Origin: Aulosira sp. FACHB-615
GTDB lineage: Bacteria; Cyanobacteriota; Cyanobacteriia; Cyanobacteriales; Nostocaceae
Reading direction: 5' to 3'
Assembly: GCF_014698045.1 (NCBI RefSeq)
Contig: NZ_JACJSE010000013.1
Location: 62,001-126,000 of the forward strand
Length of the DNA stretch: 64,000 nucleotides
Positions 37,750-46,491 of the stretch are shown here, piece after piece. Numbering within the stretch: the first letter of the stretch is position 1; each line of letters opens with the position of its first letter. Both the position numbers and the translations under genes were made by a program. The notes beneath the pieces were generated by a model. The model was not told where the DNA came from. It did no database searches and worked only from the letters and a program-made list of their open reading frames with translations.

Positions 37750-38024
37750 AAATTTACTTCTCTGCCTGGTGATTTATCTCGTAAATCCTCAAATGTGTCA
37801 TCGTCAATACTCTCTAAATCAACTCTTTGTCTAAAGTTTTGTAAAGCTGACCAGAAGTCATTAATTTCTTTATCTTCTCTGATGTCTTCTTGTTTATCAG
37901 ATATATGTAATGGGTTTTGAAGCGATAATTTATATTTAAGAAATTGGATAAAATCTAAAACCTCTTGTTGTTTATCTGTGGGTAGTTCTCGCAAGGTTTC
38001 TAAAACTGTTTGTTCGATGTTCAT
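37746..38024 (-). CDS. VapB-like antitoxin (DUF2281 type)
   Basis: 92 aa. The N-terminus TVLETLRELPTDKQQEVLDFIQFLK is the common DUF2281/antitoxin opening; the C-terminal half is acidic (ESIDDDTFEDLRDKSPG), typical of the segment that wraps the PIN toxin. Overlaps the toxin gene by 4 bp and precedes it, as expected. Confidence 0.8.
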   Translation of the reverse strand: MNIEQTVLETLRELPTDKQQEVLDFIQFLKYKLSLQNPLHISDKQEDIREDKEINDFWSALQNFRQRVDLESIDDDTFEDLRDKSPGREVNL

Positions 38025-38386
38025 AGCGTTACCTCTGCTATATGAGATGCAGTTTTATTCTAACGTGATTGGTTGGATGAGAATTTAAGGGTGTGGGGTG
38101 CGTGCGATTGCTCTTGAGGTTGGGAATTTGGAGGTGTGGGGTGGGTGCGATCGCTGTTTTATTTTATGGAAATTTAGAGGTGTAATCGCTTCACTTCATT
38201 AATTTGTAGTATCAGATATCCTCTACTAATGGTTAAATAATGATCCCAAACTGTCTACAGAGGCAAAGCAGATTTTTTCTATAATTTTGCGTAAATTCTA
38301 CACATTGATAAACAAATAAGATCGATGAAAGCTACTTGTGAAGTTATTTATTTAATATTATCTGTACAAAATTTAGTGTTAAGGTT
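38025..38386. other. Intergenic region upstream of the CARF/mCpol gene
   Basis: 362 bp between divergent genes. Contains a GGGTGCGATCGCT / TTGAGGTTG motif that also occurs at 37255-37310, so it is a locally duplicated intergenic sequence. The last 150 bp are strongly AT-rich and should hold the promoter; no box is certain. Confidence 0.45.
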
Positions 38387-38437
38387 ATGCTATTGATTAT
38401 TAAACCTAGACATAAAGAATTTAATCAAAGACAAACT

Positions 38438-39913
38438 ATGGCAAAACTTATTGTATATGGTAATGTTAATCCCTCTACTTTCGCTAATTCAATAGTTGTA
38501 GCAAATAGTAAGTCTATCGAGATTTTCAACGAACCTTTAACTAATATTTTTGTTATCCATTCTCAAGAATCACATAAAAAACTTTACAGAGACCCTAATT
38601 GTCCAAACTGGATAGAGCATTTAGCTAATCATGGAATTTCCCATGATTCTTTAATCAATCGTACCATAGACATAAATAATTCTAATGAATCCACAAAAAA
38701 ACTTATTGAATATATTGAGATGATTGCAACTCATAATACAGTGAATTCCCACTTAATTATTGATTTAACAAATGGTACTTCATTTCAAAAGAATCTACTG
38801 TCTGTTGTTGCTTATATTCTAGATATAAAGTATCAATTTATAATTGATATTACTAAATTAATGGAGAGAATAAAAGGAACTTTAGGTTTTCATGGTATTG
38901 AAGACTTATTACCAAGTTATGTTCCAGTACCAGATACTACTAAGCTAGATGATATCGCCTATCTAGGGTTAGCAGAAGTAGCTCGCTATAAGAGAATTAT
39001 AGAACTTCATACACAGAGATTTAAAAATATTAATAGTGATACTGCTGATGAAGAATTCTTCAGAGATAATCTTATTCATTCCATACAACTGAAACTGCAA
39101 GGAGATAAGAAAAGAGATAACACTGTATATCGAATTGCTGTTTCTTCCTTATCGGCTAGTATAGAAGATTTAATAACTGTGATGATATGTAATTTTAGTT
39201 TAAAATCCAATTCAAATGAGATTTATAAAATTTACAAAAAAACTCTTGGTAATAAGATGAAAGATATTGAAAAGATGGTAAAGCAAGATGCTTCATCTGA
39301 TTTTGATATTGAATTTTTTCAAAAATTTAATGATTTTATACTTTATCTTAGAAATAGCACTACTCACAAAGGAAAGTTATTGACAGATATTGAAAAATTC
39401 AAGGCAGATTTATCTATTAAAATGTCATTTCCATTTATTGAATTTTATACAGATATTATACATCCTATTTTAGCGAAAGATACTCCTACTCAAGCCCCAA
39501 AAAAAACTAGAGAAATTTTTGATAAAGATATATCTTCAAATGAAATATTATATTACGGATTAGATGGTGATAATACTGGAGAAATACTAGAACATCTGTT
39601 TCTCGATTCTAGTGCTGAACAACAATTTAAACAAATTAGTGATTCAATTAGTCAGGCAGTTTGTAAAATCGGCGAGAAAGTTTGTACTTCATCACATGGA
39701 CAAATAATTTTCCAAGCTGGAGATGATTTACTATTTAAGGGTAATTTCAACCGCAGCACACTTCATGAGATGCAAAAAACTTATCGAAATATTACTAATG
39801 GCTTGACTTGCTCAATTGGTTACGGTAGAAGCCTAATGGAAACTTTTTTAGCATTAAAGATAGCAAAATCACGTCATAATAAAAATTCAATTGTAGGAAT
39901 TGAAATTAAGTAA
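38438..39913 (+). CDS. CARF-like / HEPN-like / minimal CRISPR polymerase (mCpol) fusion
   Basis: 491 aa from ATG 38438 (MAKLIVYGN starts the first strand); ATG 38387 would add 17 residues. N-terminal CARF-like Rossmann region: LIVYGNVNPSTFANS and HLIIDLTNGT (109-114 D..NGT), the nucleotide-binding loop pattern of CARF domains. Middle helical region (about 175-330) with LRNSTTHKG: Arg305, Asn306, His310 form an R-x4-H HEPN RNase motif. C-terminal palm (about 368-491): YYGLDGDNTG (Asp376, Asp378), QAGDDLLFKG (Asp429, Asp430; GGDD-like) and TCSIGYG, then K.AK..HNKNSIVGIE. This matches mCpol, the Cas10-related cyclic-nucleotide synthase. No GCGATCGC and unusually AT-rich codons suggest transfer. 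CARF and HEPN calls are weaker than mCpol. Confidence 0.75.
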   Translation: MAKLIVYGNVNPSTFANSIVVANSKSIEIFNEPLTNIFVIHSQESHKKLYRDPNCPNWIEHLANHGISHDSLINRTIDINNSNESTKKLIEYIEMIATHNTVNSHLIIDLTNGTSFQKNLLSVVAYILDIKYQFIIDITKLMERIKGTLGFHGIEDLLPSYVPVPDTTKLDDIAYLGLAEVARYKRIIELHTQRFKNINSDTADEEFFRDNLIHSIQLKLQGDKKRDNTVYRIAVSSLSASIEDLITVMICNFSLKSNSNEIYKIYKKTLGNKMKDIEKMVKQDASSDFDIEFFQKFNDFILYLRNSTTHKGKLLTDIEKFKADLSIKMSFPFIEFYTDIIHPILAKDTPTQAPKKTREIFDKDISSNEILYYGLDGDNTGEILEHLFLDSSAEQQFKQISDSISQAVCKIGEKVCTSSHGQIIFQAGDDLLFKGNFNRSTLHEMQKTYRNITNGLTCSIGYGRSLMETFLALKIAKSRHNKNSIVGIEIK

Positions 39914-39964
39914 TAATAATTTTGTTCTTCAAAATAAAAATGCTTATAAATATCAATATTTTAG

Positions 39965-40336
39965 AATTTCGATTTCTATTTACCTGCACAATTGATGTTG
40001 TTGCGGTTTGATAGAGAGTTTGGCGATCGCTATGTTAAAGGTACGGAACGCCATGAAACATTTCAAGCAATTTCTTACCAACAAGCACAAAATTTAATCA
40101 AACAAAAAATTACACAACCACAACAACAAAAAGCTTTATTAAAAATTCTTGCCCATCGTTCACCAGCAGATGCTTATTATCAAGTATTTATTAGATATCA
40201 AGATGCTAAAAATCGAGATAATAACGTGATGATGCGTTTACGTGCTTGGCGACCAAAATGTGAAGTTCTATTTCCTTATGAACTGAGACAAAGTATTGCG
40301 GCTGATGTCGCTCAAGAATTTCAGCTTTATCATTAA
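39965..40336 (+). pseudogene. C-terminal fragment of a WYL-type regulator (possibly TIGR03985-like CRISPR-associated)
   Basis: An open frame from an in-frame stop at 39962 to TAA 40336, with no good start (ATG 39995, TTG 39992). The residues before the ATG (NFDFYLPAQL) still look like protein, so an upstream part has been lost. It reads LRFDREFGDRYVKGTERHETF and ends RAWRPKCEVLFPYELRQSIA plus ADVAQEFQLYH. The W.P..EVL.P..LR pattern is that of the WCX extension of WYL-domain regulators. From memory it resembles the cyanobacterial TIGR03985 CRISPR-associated family, about 700 aa; that assignment is tentative. Starts 52 bp after the mCpol gene. Confidence 0.5.
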
Positions 40337-40438
40337 GATGATACCAAGTTTCAGTCAAAGATAGTAACCTGGGGTGGGAGTAGGGAGTGGGGAGTGGGGA
40401 GTAGGAATGCTATTTCTGAAAGCAACTTAGTATGAATT

Positions 40439-41011
40439 ATGAATACAGTACAGTTAACAGCCAATTTTGAATCAGCATTAGTGTATGCAACTCGTCTGCA
40501 TACAAATCAAACTCGCAAAATTAGTGGTGTTCCTTATATTAGTCATTTACTAAATGTTGCAGCACTGGTTTTAGAAGCAGGCGGAACAGAAGCAGAAGCG
40601 ATCGCAGCTCTACTACATGATAGTATCGAAGACCAAGGCGGAAAATCCACCCGTGAAGAAATCCGCCAGCGTTTCGGTGAGACAGTCGTTACCATTGTCG
40701 ATGGTTGCACAGAATCTGACACATACCCCAAACCACCTTGGGAAGAACGTAAACAAAAGTATTTAGAAAATCTGCGTTTTGCTTCACCTTCAATTCGACT
40801 GGTATCGTTAGCCGATAAACTACACAATGCTAGGTCATTATTAGCGGATTTACGCCAACATGGTAACGGCATTTGGCAAGAGTTTAAGGCGGGTAGAGAA
40901 AGAACCTTATGGTTTTATCAACAGTTGCAAGAAATTTATACTGCAACTGGTTCCGACTTTCTCACCCAAGAGTTTTCGCGGGTGATTCAAGAACTCGACA
41001 ACGAAAGCTAA
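40439..41011 (+). CDS. HD-domain phosphohydrolase, RelA/SpoT (MESH1)-like
   Basis: 190 aa. The sequence ALVYATRLHTNQTRKISGVPYISHLL, AALLHDSIEDQGG (HD motif) and LVSLADKLHNARSLL follows the hydrolase half of RelA/SpoT and the small alarmone hydrolases (MESH1/SAH). It has only the HD part, no synthetase domain. The predicted activity is Mn-dependent removal of pyrophosphate from (p)ppGpp or of phosphate from related nucleotides. It lies near the mCpol gene; a functional link is not shown. Confidence 0.82.
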   Translation: MNTVQLTANFESALVYATRLHTNQTRKISGVPYISHLLNVAALVLEAGGTEAEAIAALLHDSIEDQGGKSTREEIRQRFGETVVTIVDGCTESDTYPKPPWEERKQKYLENLRFASPSIRLVSLADKLHNARSLLADLRQHGNGIWQEFKAGRERTLWFYQQLQEIYTATGSDFLTQEFSRVIQELDNES

Positions 41012-41014
41012 TAA

Positions 41015-41127
41015 TACCATTCACAAAATTACTAATACAAATCCCTCTACACCTCTGCTTCCGGTCGCCGAGCGTTCGCGCAGCGTCTCCGTTAGGAGAA
41101 GTCGAGGTGCTGTTTCCTCTGCTTACC
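41015..41127. mobile_element. Partial MITE related to the cas6-inserted element
   Basis: Begins TACCATTCACAAAATTACTAAT and shares CTTCCGGTCGCCGAGCG with 36207-36321, but has a 27-bp palindrome-type insert (GCGCAGCGTCTCCGTTAGGA) and no recognisable right end. It sits immediately after the stop of the HD gene. Confidence 0.6.
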
Positions 41128-41149
41128 CCAACAATAATTATTTACGCCG

Positions 41150-42490
41150 TTAAGCATCTAGTAAACGACTGCTCTTGTTAACAGGTGTTTGTGGTTCTGT
41201 AAATGCTTCTCGGCCTGTAATTAATCTAGAGCGACGATTTCGAGTGATATAGTTCCAAGCCCACTGGAATACTACGAGTAATTTAGTGTCAAACTCAATT
41301 AAGAAATAGATGTGAATTATGAGCCAAAATACCCAAGCTGGGAAACCTGTCAGTTGAAGGAAACCTAAATCGACAACAGCTAAATTCTGCCCAATCATTG
41401 CCAAACTACCAACATCGTTGTAGTGGAATTGTGGCAAAGTCGAACCTCTCAAGCGTCGTCTAATCAGTTTAGCGACATATTCTCCTTGTTGTTTGGCGAC
41501 TGGTGCAACACCAGGTAAGGGTTTGCCATCTTGATGGGAAAAGTTAGCTAAATCTCCAATCACAAAAATGTTTTTGTAATCTCTAACAGTCAAGTCTGGT
41601 TCTACAACTACACGTCCGGCATGATCAAGTTCTACATCTGTACGTTCTGCTAAAATTGCCCCCATTGTCGAACCTTTCACACCTGCTGCCCATAAGATAG
41701 TTTTGGAGTGAATGGATCTGATTTCACCGTCTTGCTTGAAAGTAACAATGTCATTTTCAATGTCGGTGACTCTGGTTTTAGTGTTAATCACCACACCTAA
41801 CTTTCTTAAGGATGCGGTTGCTTCTTCTGACAAATCTGGTGAAATGTGTGGCAGAATGCGATCGCCACCTTGCAATAGTAAAATTTTGGTTTCGGATGTA
41901 TCGATACTGCGGAAATCTTCTTTGAGGGTTTTGTATGCCAACTCCGCGATCGCACCTGCTAATTCTACACCTGTAGGGCCACCACCCACAATCACAAAAG
42001 TCAACCAAGCACTACGCTTTTCAGGATCAGTTTCTTTTTCGGCGGCTTCAAATGCACCAAATATCCGGCGGCGCATTTCGATAGCATCTTCCACAGTTTT
42101 TAAACCAGGAGCCAAGTCTTTCCAGTGTTCTTTACCAAAATAAGAATGATTTGCACCTGTCGCCACAATTAAAGTGTCATAGGGTATTACTTGATTACCC
42201 ATCATCACTTTTTGGGTTTTTGGGTCAATATCGCTGACTTCTCCTAACAATACCTGAGTATTCTTACTTTTGCTGAATACAGCTCGTAATGGTGAGGAAA
42301 TATCACCGGGTGATAGCGTACCTGTAGCAACTTGATATAACAGTGGCTGAAATAAATGGAAGTTCCGTTTATCAATGAGGGTAACGTTTACATTCGCGTT
42401 ACCCAAATATTTTGCTGTATATAATCCCCCAAAGCCACCACCTACAATTACTACCTGATGTTTGGTATTCTTCTCACCTGTGACAACCAT
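41150..42490 (-). CDS. Type II NAD(P)H dehydrogenase (NDH-2)
   Basis: 446 aa from ATG 42490, which follows AAGGA at a good distance; the longer frame to 42535 is less likely. Two Rossmann folds: VVIVGGGFGGLYTAKYLG (FAD) and FVIVGGGPTGVELAGAI (NAD(P)H); ILWAAGVKGS and NIFVIGDLANF are further family signatures. A C-terminal amphipathic or hydrophobic stretch (FPAWVFWLIIHIYFLIEFDTKLLVV) probably anchors the enzyme to the membrane. NDH-2 passes electrons from NAD(P)H to quinone without proton pumping. Confidence 0.93.
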   Translation of the reverse strand: MVVTGEKNTKHQVVIVGGGFGGLYTAKYLGNANVNVTLIDKRNFHLFQPLLYQVATGTLSPGDISSPLRAVFSKSKNTQVLLGEVSDIDPKTQKVMMGNQVIPYDTLIVATGANHSYFGKEHWKDLAPGLKTVEDAIEMRRRIFGAFEAAEKETDPEKRSAWLTFVIVGGGPTGVELAGAIAELAYKTLKEDFRSIDTSETKILLLQGGDRILPHISPDLSEEATASLRKLGVVINTKTRVTDIENDIVTFKQDGEIRSIHSKTILWAAGVKGSTMGAILAERTDVELDHAGRVVVEPDLTVRDYKNIFVIGDLANFSHQDGKPLPGVAPVAKQQGEYVAKLIRRRLRGSTLPQFHYNDVGSLAMIGQNLAVVDLGFLQLTGFPAWVFWLIIHIYFLIEFDTKLLVVFQWAWNYITRNRRSRLITGREAFTEPQTPVNKSSRLLDA

Positions 42491-42638
42491 AATAATATTT
42501 CCTTGTGTTAAGAGTGTTGTAACTTTTCTTAACAAAGATTTAACAGCATTATCATTAAGTTGCTGCTTATTTAGAACTATTTAAAAAATCATAAAAGTAG
42601 TCAAAACTACAGCAGAAGTCAGAACTCAGAATGAGAAT

Positions 42639-42664
42639 GCCAAGGCGCTAACCTTGGCGTTTTC
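42639..42664. terminator. Hairpin, possible terminator
   Basis: GCCAAGG / CCTTGGC with loop CGCTAA followed by GTTTT on the + strand. No + strand gene is directly upstream, so it may instead bound the two minus-strand genes. Confidence 0.35.
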
Positions 42665-42690
42665 AGGTTAATTATTTTTATATTTCTTGT

Positions 42691-42713
42691 AGCTTGGACA
42701 AGATGTCCAAGCT
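42691..42713 (-). terminator. Hairpin after the secreted Ser/Gly-rich gene
   Basis: Perfect 9-bp stem AGCTTGGAC / GTCCAAGCT with a 5-nt loop, 17 bp after the stop codon of the minus-strand gene. No strong U tract. Confidence 0.45.
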
Positions 42714-42729
42714 AATATCGAACATCGCA

Positions 42730-43377
42730 TTACTTATCTTGCAGTAGTTGATTAACTTGTTGTCCGCGACGACCTGTTTTAATTTCATAGCGGCGGGTTA
42801 AGTTGTCTTGGTAGTTGATATCTCTAGCCGCAGCAGCGTTAACAAAAGCATCGCAATTCTTACCTTGAACCACAGTTGCAGAACTGCTGCTATTTTCTTC
42901 GTTGCGGTTGGTGCGACTGTCACGAGATTCACTATTATTTTGACTACCTTGACTAGCACCACTACCGCTAACACCAATTCCCAAAATGCTGACACCACCG
43001 CCACCGCCATCATTATGACTGCGAGAAGAACTGGTACGAGTGCTAGTAGAGGTTGCTAAAGCAATTTTGCTGGAACTAGTGCGGGTGTTGTTACCCAAGC
43101 CAACATCACTGCACAAAGCGCGGGGGTCATTGGCGAGAGTTTTGTTGTCAACCCAAGATTGATGGTCGCCTAAGCCTTGAATTTCACTATTACCGACTGG
43201 GTTGCTGGGTGTGCTGGGTGTAGATTTATTCACATTACCAACAGCCCCAGGAGTCACATCATTGGGGCGGAATATTCCAGATGGTCTGACATCAAAGGGG
43301 CCAGCAAAGGCGGGGAATGTAGTGGTCAAAAGTGCAGTAGCGGTCAACAAAGAACTGGTGATATTACGGAATTTCAT
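42730..43377 (-). CDS. Secreted low-complexity (Ser/Asn/Gly-rich) protein
   Basis: 215 aa, unrecognised. A signal peptide (LLTATALLTTTFPAFAGP) is followed by a Pro/Thr/Asn region, then SRSHNDGGGGGVSILGIGVSG and SQGSQNNSESRDSRTNRNEE low-complexity blocks, and a more ordinary C-terminus (KNCDAFVNAAAARDINYQDN). An AGGAGA ribosome site lies upstream. The two Cys (ALCSDVG, KNCDAF) are consistent with a periplasmic location. Proteins of this build occur in Nostocales with no assigned function. Confidence 0.6.
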   Translation of the reverse strand: MKFRNITSSLLTATALLTTTFPAFAGPFDVRPSGIFRPNDVTPGAVGNVNKSTPSTPSNPVGNSEIQGLGDHQSWVDNKTLANDPRALCSDVGLGNNTRTSSSKIALATSTSTRTSSSRSHNDGGGGGVSILGIGVSGSGASQGSQNNSESRDSRTNRNEENSSSSATVVQGKNCDAFVNAAAARDINYQDNLTRRYEIKTGRRGQQVNQLLQDK

Positions 43378-43508
43378 GATCTAGTCTCCTAATGTTTTCT
43401 TGCTTGTTTCTGGGGTTTAACCCCTTCACTAACTCAATAGGTTGACCTAGATTTTTTTATGCAGCCTCTTGGCAGATGTGGGAAAATTTTTTTTAAACCA
43501 GTTTCTTT

Positions 43509-43645
43509 ACAGTCCCGCCTCGGAATGAATTCCGAGTCTCTTAGCGCAAGTCATCTTCAGATGACTCGACTAAAAATGTATTCCAGTCCACGCTTTGTGG
43601 ACTTTGGCTATGAGTCTGGAACTTTAGTTCTAGGCGGGATGTGGT
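43509..43645. repeat. Small inverted-repeat element (CCCGCCT ends)
   Basis: Left end TCCCGCCTCGGAATGAATTC, right end CTTTAGTTCTAGGCGGGA, with small internal hairpins (GGAATGAATTCC, AGTCCACGCTTTGTGGACT). A related right end (TTAATTCTAGGCGGGA) is at 14367-14382. Confidence 0.55.
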
Positions 43646-43796
43646 TGAACCTGAAAATTTTTGACTTGTGTGTACACAGTAAGTAAACGCCCCTGAGCGA
43701 AGAGTATCCAAACCATTTACTCCGTAAGGGGATGAAAACAGAAATGTTATATCCTCGCGCCTGGAGAATTTTTAGAAAAATATCGTCATTATTGAG

Positions 43797-43901
43797 CTAG
43801 TACAGGTCGGCGTAAATAAAATAGAGCATCTGGAATTGCTAAAAGGCTTGTGTTATCACTATTTTTTCTTTTTCCTTTTGACTTTTGCCTTGTTGTACTA
43901 G
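43797..43901. repeat. Compact CTAGTACA-type repeat
   Basis: Bounded by the perfect inverted ends CTAGTACA and TGTACTAG (105 bp). Its interior (GGTCGGCGTAAATAA, TTGCTAAAAGGCTTGTG) matches the larger elements at 28587 and 48243. Confidence 0.65.
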
Positions 43902-43941
43902 TAACTAATTATCATCTAACTTTTAGTCAGGTAAAGTATTT

Positions 43942-45177
43942 ATGCTCAGGCGCTTATGCACGATCGCAATTTTCACTATCTTATTAAATAACTCTGTCAC
44001 CCTGGCAGCAACGAAAGATCCTAATCAAGCAGATAAATTTCCCCCTAGTCCTTTAGAAGTTACCACACCTGATCCTTTAGTGCGGCCTTCGGCTGATAAA
44101 GAACCGTTAACGACGGAGGAACAGCAAACTTTAGCCACTGCGTTAGATGAATTAAATCAACAAGCAGCAGCAACATTACAAGCGGGAGATAAGGTAACAG
44201 CTTGGGAAATTTGGAACCGGGAAATACGCTTGCGGCGCTATTTAGGGACAATACCGGAAATTGATGCTTTATCTAGGGTAGGTGTGATCGCTTGGAATCA
44301 AAACGACCGTCAGCAGTTATTTTATATAACTCAAAGGTTGCAAGCAATTCAAAAACAGGCTTTATCACCCAAAACCGTTGCTCAACAAGGCGTAAATATA
44401 GAATTATTACAGGCTTTAGGTGCAGCTTATCAAAATGTGCGATCGCCCAAAAATGCTTTAGAAGTTTACAATCAAATTTTGACGACTGTACGCCAGCAAC
44501 AAGATAAAACCGCAGAGTTATCAACCCTGCAAACCATCGCTGAATTAAATCTAGCTTGGTTCGATTATCCTAAAGCCGCCGCCACATATCAAGAATTATT
44601 AAATCTAGCGACTGTTGAGGGCGATCGCACCAGTGAGGTAACATATCTCAAACAGTTAGCTTATGTTTACCAGCAAAACAAACAACCACAACAGGCGATC
44701 GATACCTTAAATAAGTTAGCGTTACTGTATACTGACCCAGAAAATATTCTCAAAATACCAGAATTAAAATTAGCGATCGCTAGTAACTACGAATCTTTAG
44801 CCAAAGAAAATCCTAGCCTAATTCAAGAAGCTTTTAATAACTATCAACAAGCTTATACAACTGCTTGGGAATCACAACAATTTGTTATAGCGGCAGAAGC
44901 TTTACAAAAATTAATTGTCCTTTACCGTTCCCAAGGACAAATTGACGCAGCATTACAAACCAGTCAAATTCTCATCGAAACCCAAAGCAAAGCCTATAAC
45001 TCTTACGGCTTAATGCAAGCTTACGACCAAATTGGGCAAATTTATTTACAACAAAAAGATTATCCTCAAGCACTCTCAGCCTTTCAGCAAGGCTTACAAC
45101 TAGCACAGCAACTCAAACACGAAGAATCTTACTTTACCCAACAAATAGAAAAAGTCTCTAAAGAATCTGGGCAATAG
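43942..45177 (+). CDS. Exported TPR protein
   Basis: 411 aa. Signal peptide at the N-terminus (LCTIAIFTILLNNSVTLAA), a Pro/Asp/Lys-rich linker, then TPR-like helical pairs across most of the protein (for example ALGAAYQNVRSPKNALEVYNQ, LAYVYQQNKQPQQAIDTLN, QIYLQQKDYPQALSAFQQGL). A periplasmic or membrane-associated interaction scaffold is inferred. Single gene between repeats; partner unknown. Confidence 0.78.
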   Translation: MLRRLCTIAIFTILLNNSVTLAATKDPNQADKFPPSPLEVTTPDPLVRPSADKEPLTTEEQQTLATALDELNQQAAATLQAGDKVTAWEIWNREIRLRRYLGTIPEIDALSRVGVIAWNQNDRQQLFYITQRLQAIQKQALSPKTVAQQGVNIELLQALGAAYQNVRSPKNALEVYNQILTTVRQQQDKTAELSTLQTIAELNLAWFDYPKAAATYQELLNLATVEGDRTSEVTYLKQLAYVYQQNKQPQQAIDTLNKLALLYTDPENILKIPELKLAIASNYESLAKENPSLIQEAFNNYQQAYTTAWESQQFVIAAEALQKLIVLYRSQGQIDAALQTSQILIETQSKAYNSYGLMQAYDQIGQIYLQQKDYPQALSAFQQGLQLAQQLKHEESYFTQQIEKVSKESGQ

Positions 45178-45220
45178 TCATTTGTCATTCGTCATTTGTC
45201 ATTTGTCATTTGTCATTTGT
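45178..45220. repeat. Short tandem repeat (TCATTTG units)
   Basis: Consecutive GTCATTTGTCATTCGTCATT units directly after the TPR gene stop, a common intergenic tandem repeat in Nostocales. Confidence 0.7.
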
Positions 45221-45354
45221 TAAATCAACAACAATTAGGTTACAAAACGTAAATCTCGAAACCTTACTAATGACTAAGAACAAAGCGCAAAGTCTGAGCG
45301 GAGGCTTCCTCCGCTCAGAACTTTGTAAGAGAGGACAAATGACCACCTTAACCG

Positions 45355-45678
45355 TTAAACATCTTCTAATTCAAATTGAGCCACCGTTACAGCGTTAAAG
45401 GCAAAGGCCAATACCAAAGGCATAGGACATCTGAGTATAAAGGTGCTAACGACAGCTACAACTGTACCCATTACAGCCGACAATGACCAAATTCTTTCTT
45501 CAACGGTGAGTCCTTTTTCGGCTTTAATTCCTCTCAACACATGAGATGGAATTGGTTCTGGCATCACTCCACCAGGAGGAAACGCCCAATAATTGTTGCG
45601 TCGCTCTACAAATAACTCTGTCCAGCCATTTTCTTGGCACCAAGCTTCAATCCATTCCAGAGAATAATGTTTCACCAT
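45355..45678 (-). CDS. Small conserved cyanobacterial membrane protein
   Basis: 107 aa. The soluble N-terminus LEWIEAWCQENGWTELFVER contains NNYWAFPPGGVMPEPIP, which looks like a conserved, constrained segment; the C-terminus has two hydrophobic stretches (SLSAVMGTVVAVVSTFIL and MPLVLAFAFNAVTVAQF). Not recognised by name. The pattern (Trp/Pro-rich head, 2 TM) and intact frame support a real gene. Confidence 0.6.
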   Translation of the reverse strand: MVKHYSLEWIEAWCQENGWTELFVERRNNYWAFPPGGVMPEPIPSHVLRGIKAEKGLTVEERIWSLSAVMGTVVAVVSTFILRCPMPLVLAFAFNAVTVAQFELEDV

Positions 45679-46491
45679 TTGTCTAATACTTACTGCTTAC
45701 GAATTTTTGGGTAGTTGCTGAATATAAACTGATGAGTTTCTGACTCACAAGTGGCAATAGAAATAAACCAACCGTTAGAGAAGGTTAAAACCTATTTTGT
45801 GACCTCTTGAACTTTCTTTTCCTCCTGCCTCTTGTCGTAGCCAAGCAACTATTTATGAAACTAAAGTTAATTCTCCTCTGGTGTAGCTGGTCAAGCATCC
45901 AAGACAGATAATTAATATGCTCAAGCAACGCTGACTCACTCACCTTAATAAGAAGACTAACAGGGGAGAATTGAGGTTAACAGCAAAAGTTAATAAACTT
46001 TACTTGGAAAATAAATCATAAAGAAATGTAACTAATTAATTTATTAGCGATTAGGGAATATTCCTTGTGGATGTTTATTTATGAGATGTTCTCATGATTA
46101 ACAACTTATGAATTTCTTTAATAAGAATACTTATATCGCAACTTATATCGCAAAACGCAATTTTTTAAATCAAGAATTGTAAAGTTTAACGTGAGCGTTC
46201 GCAGTAATTTATATTTAGTGATAAAAATCAGCCTTTGGTTATATATATTAACCTGATTTGATTAATGAACATATTTGCGTAGGGAGGGAACAGTAAAAAA
46301 GGGATTTATTAATATATGGAAATCCTAAATTGATTGACAAACATCCCTCTCTTTGTATCCCTTGTCAACCTTGTCTCCCCTATCTCCCTTATCTCTTCGA
46401 CTCATCCAGTCGTTTCCCAAAAATGTTTTAGCGATCGCCTAAGATTACAAAATGTTAAGCTAAAGTCATCAACTATACCTAAAAAACAAAT
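45679..46491. other. Long intergenic region, nothing identified
   Basis: 813 bp of AT-rich sequence with no credible ORF, tRNA or inverted repeat. A degenerate CCCTTGTC / CCTTGTCTCC tract occurs at 46348-46400. It could hide a small RNA or regulatory RNA; I see no terminator with a U tract. Confidence 0.4.

Noticed and set aside
4754..39913. Treating the SLATT protein and the mCpol fusion as one two-gene defence system
   Set aside because: They are 33 kb apart with many unrelated genes between; known systems of this type keep the synthase and effector adjacent.
43700..43745. Possible solitary CRISPR repeat (CTCCGTAAGGGGATGAAAAC)
   Set aside because: The 3-prime part looks like some cyanobacterial repeats, but there is only one copy and no array, so chance or an unrelated stem-loop cannot be excluded.
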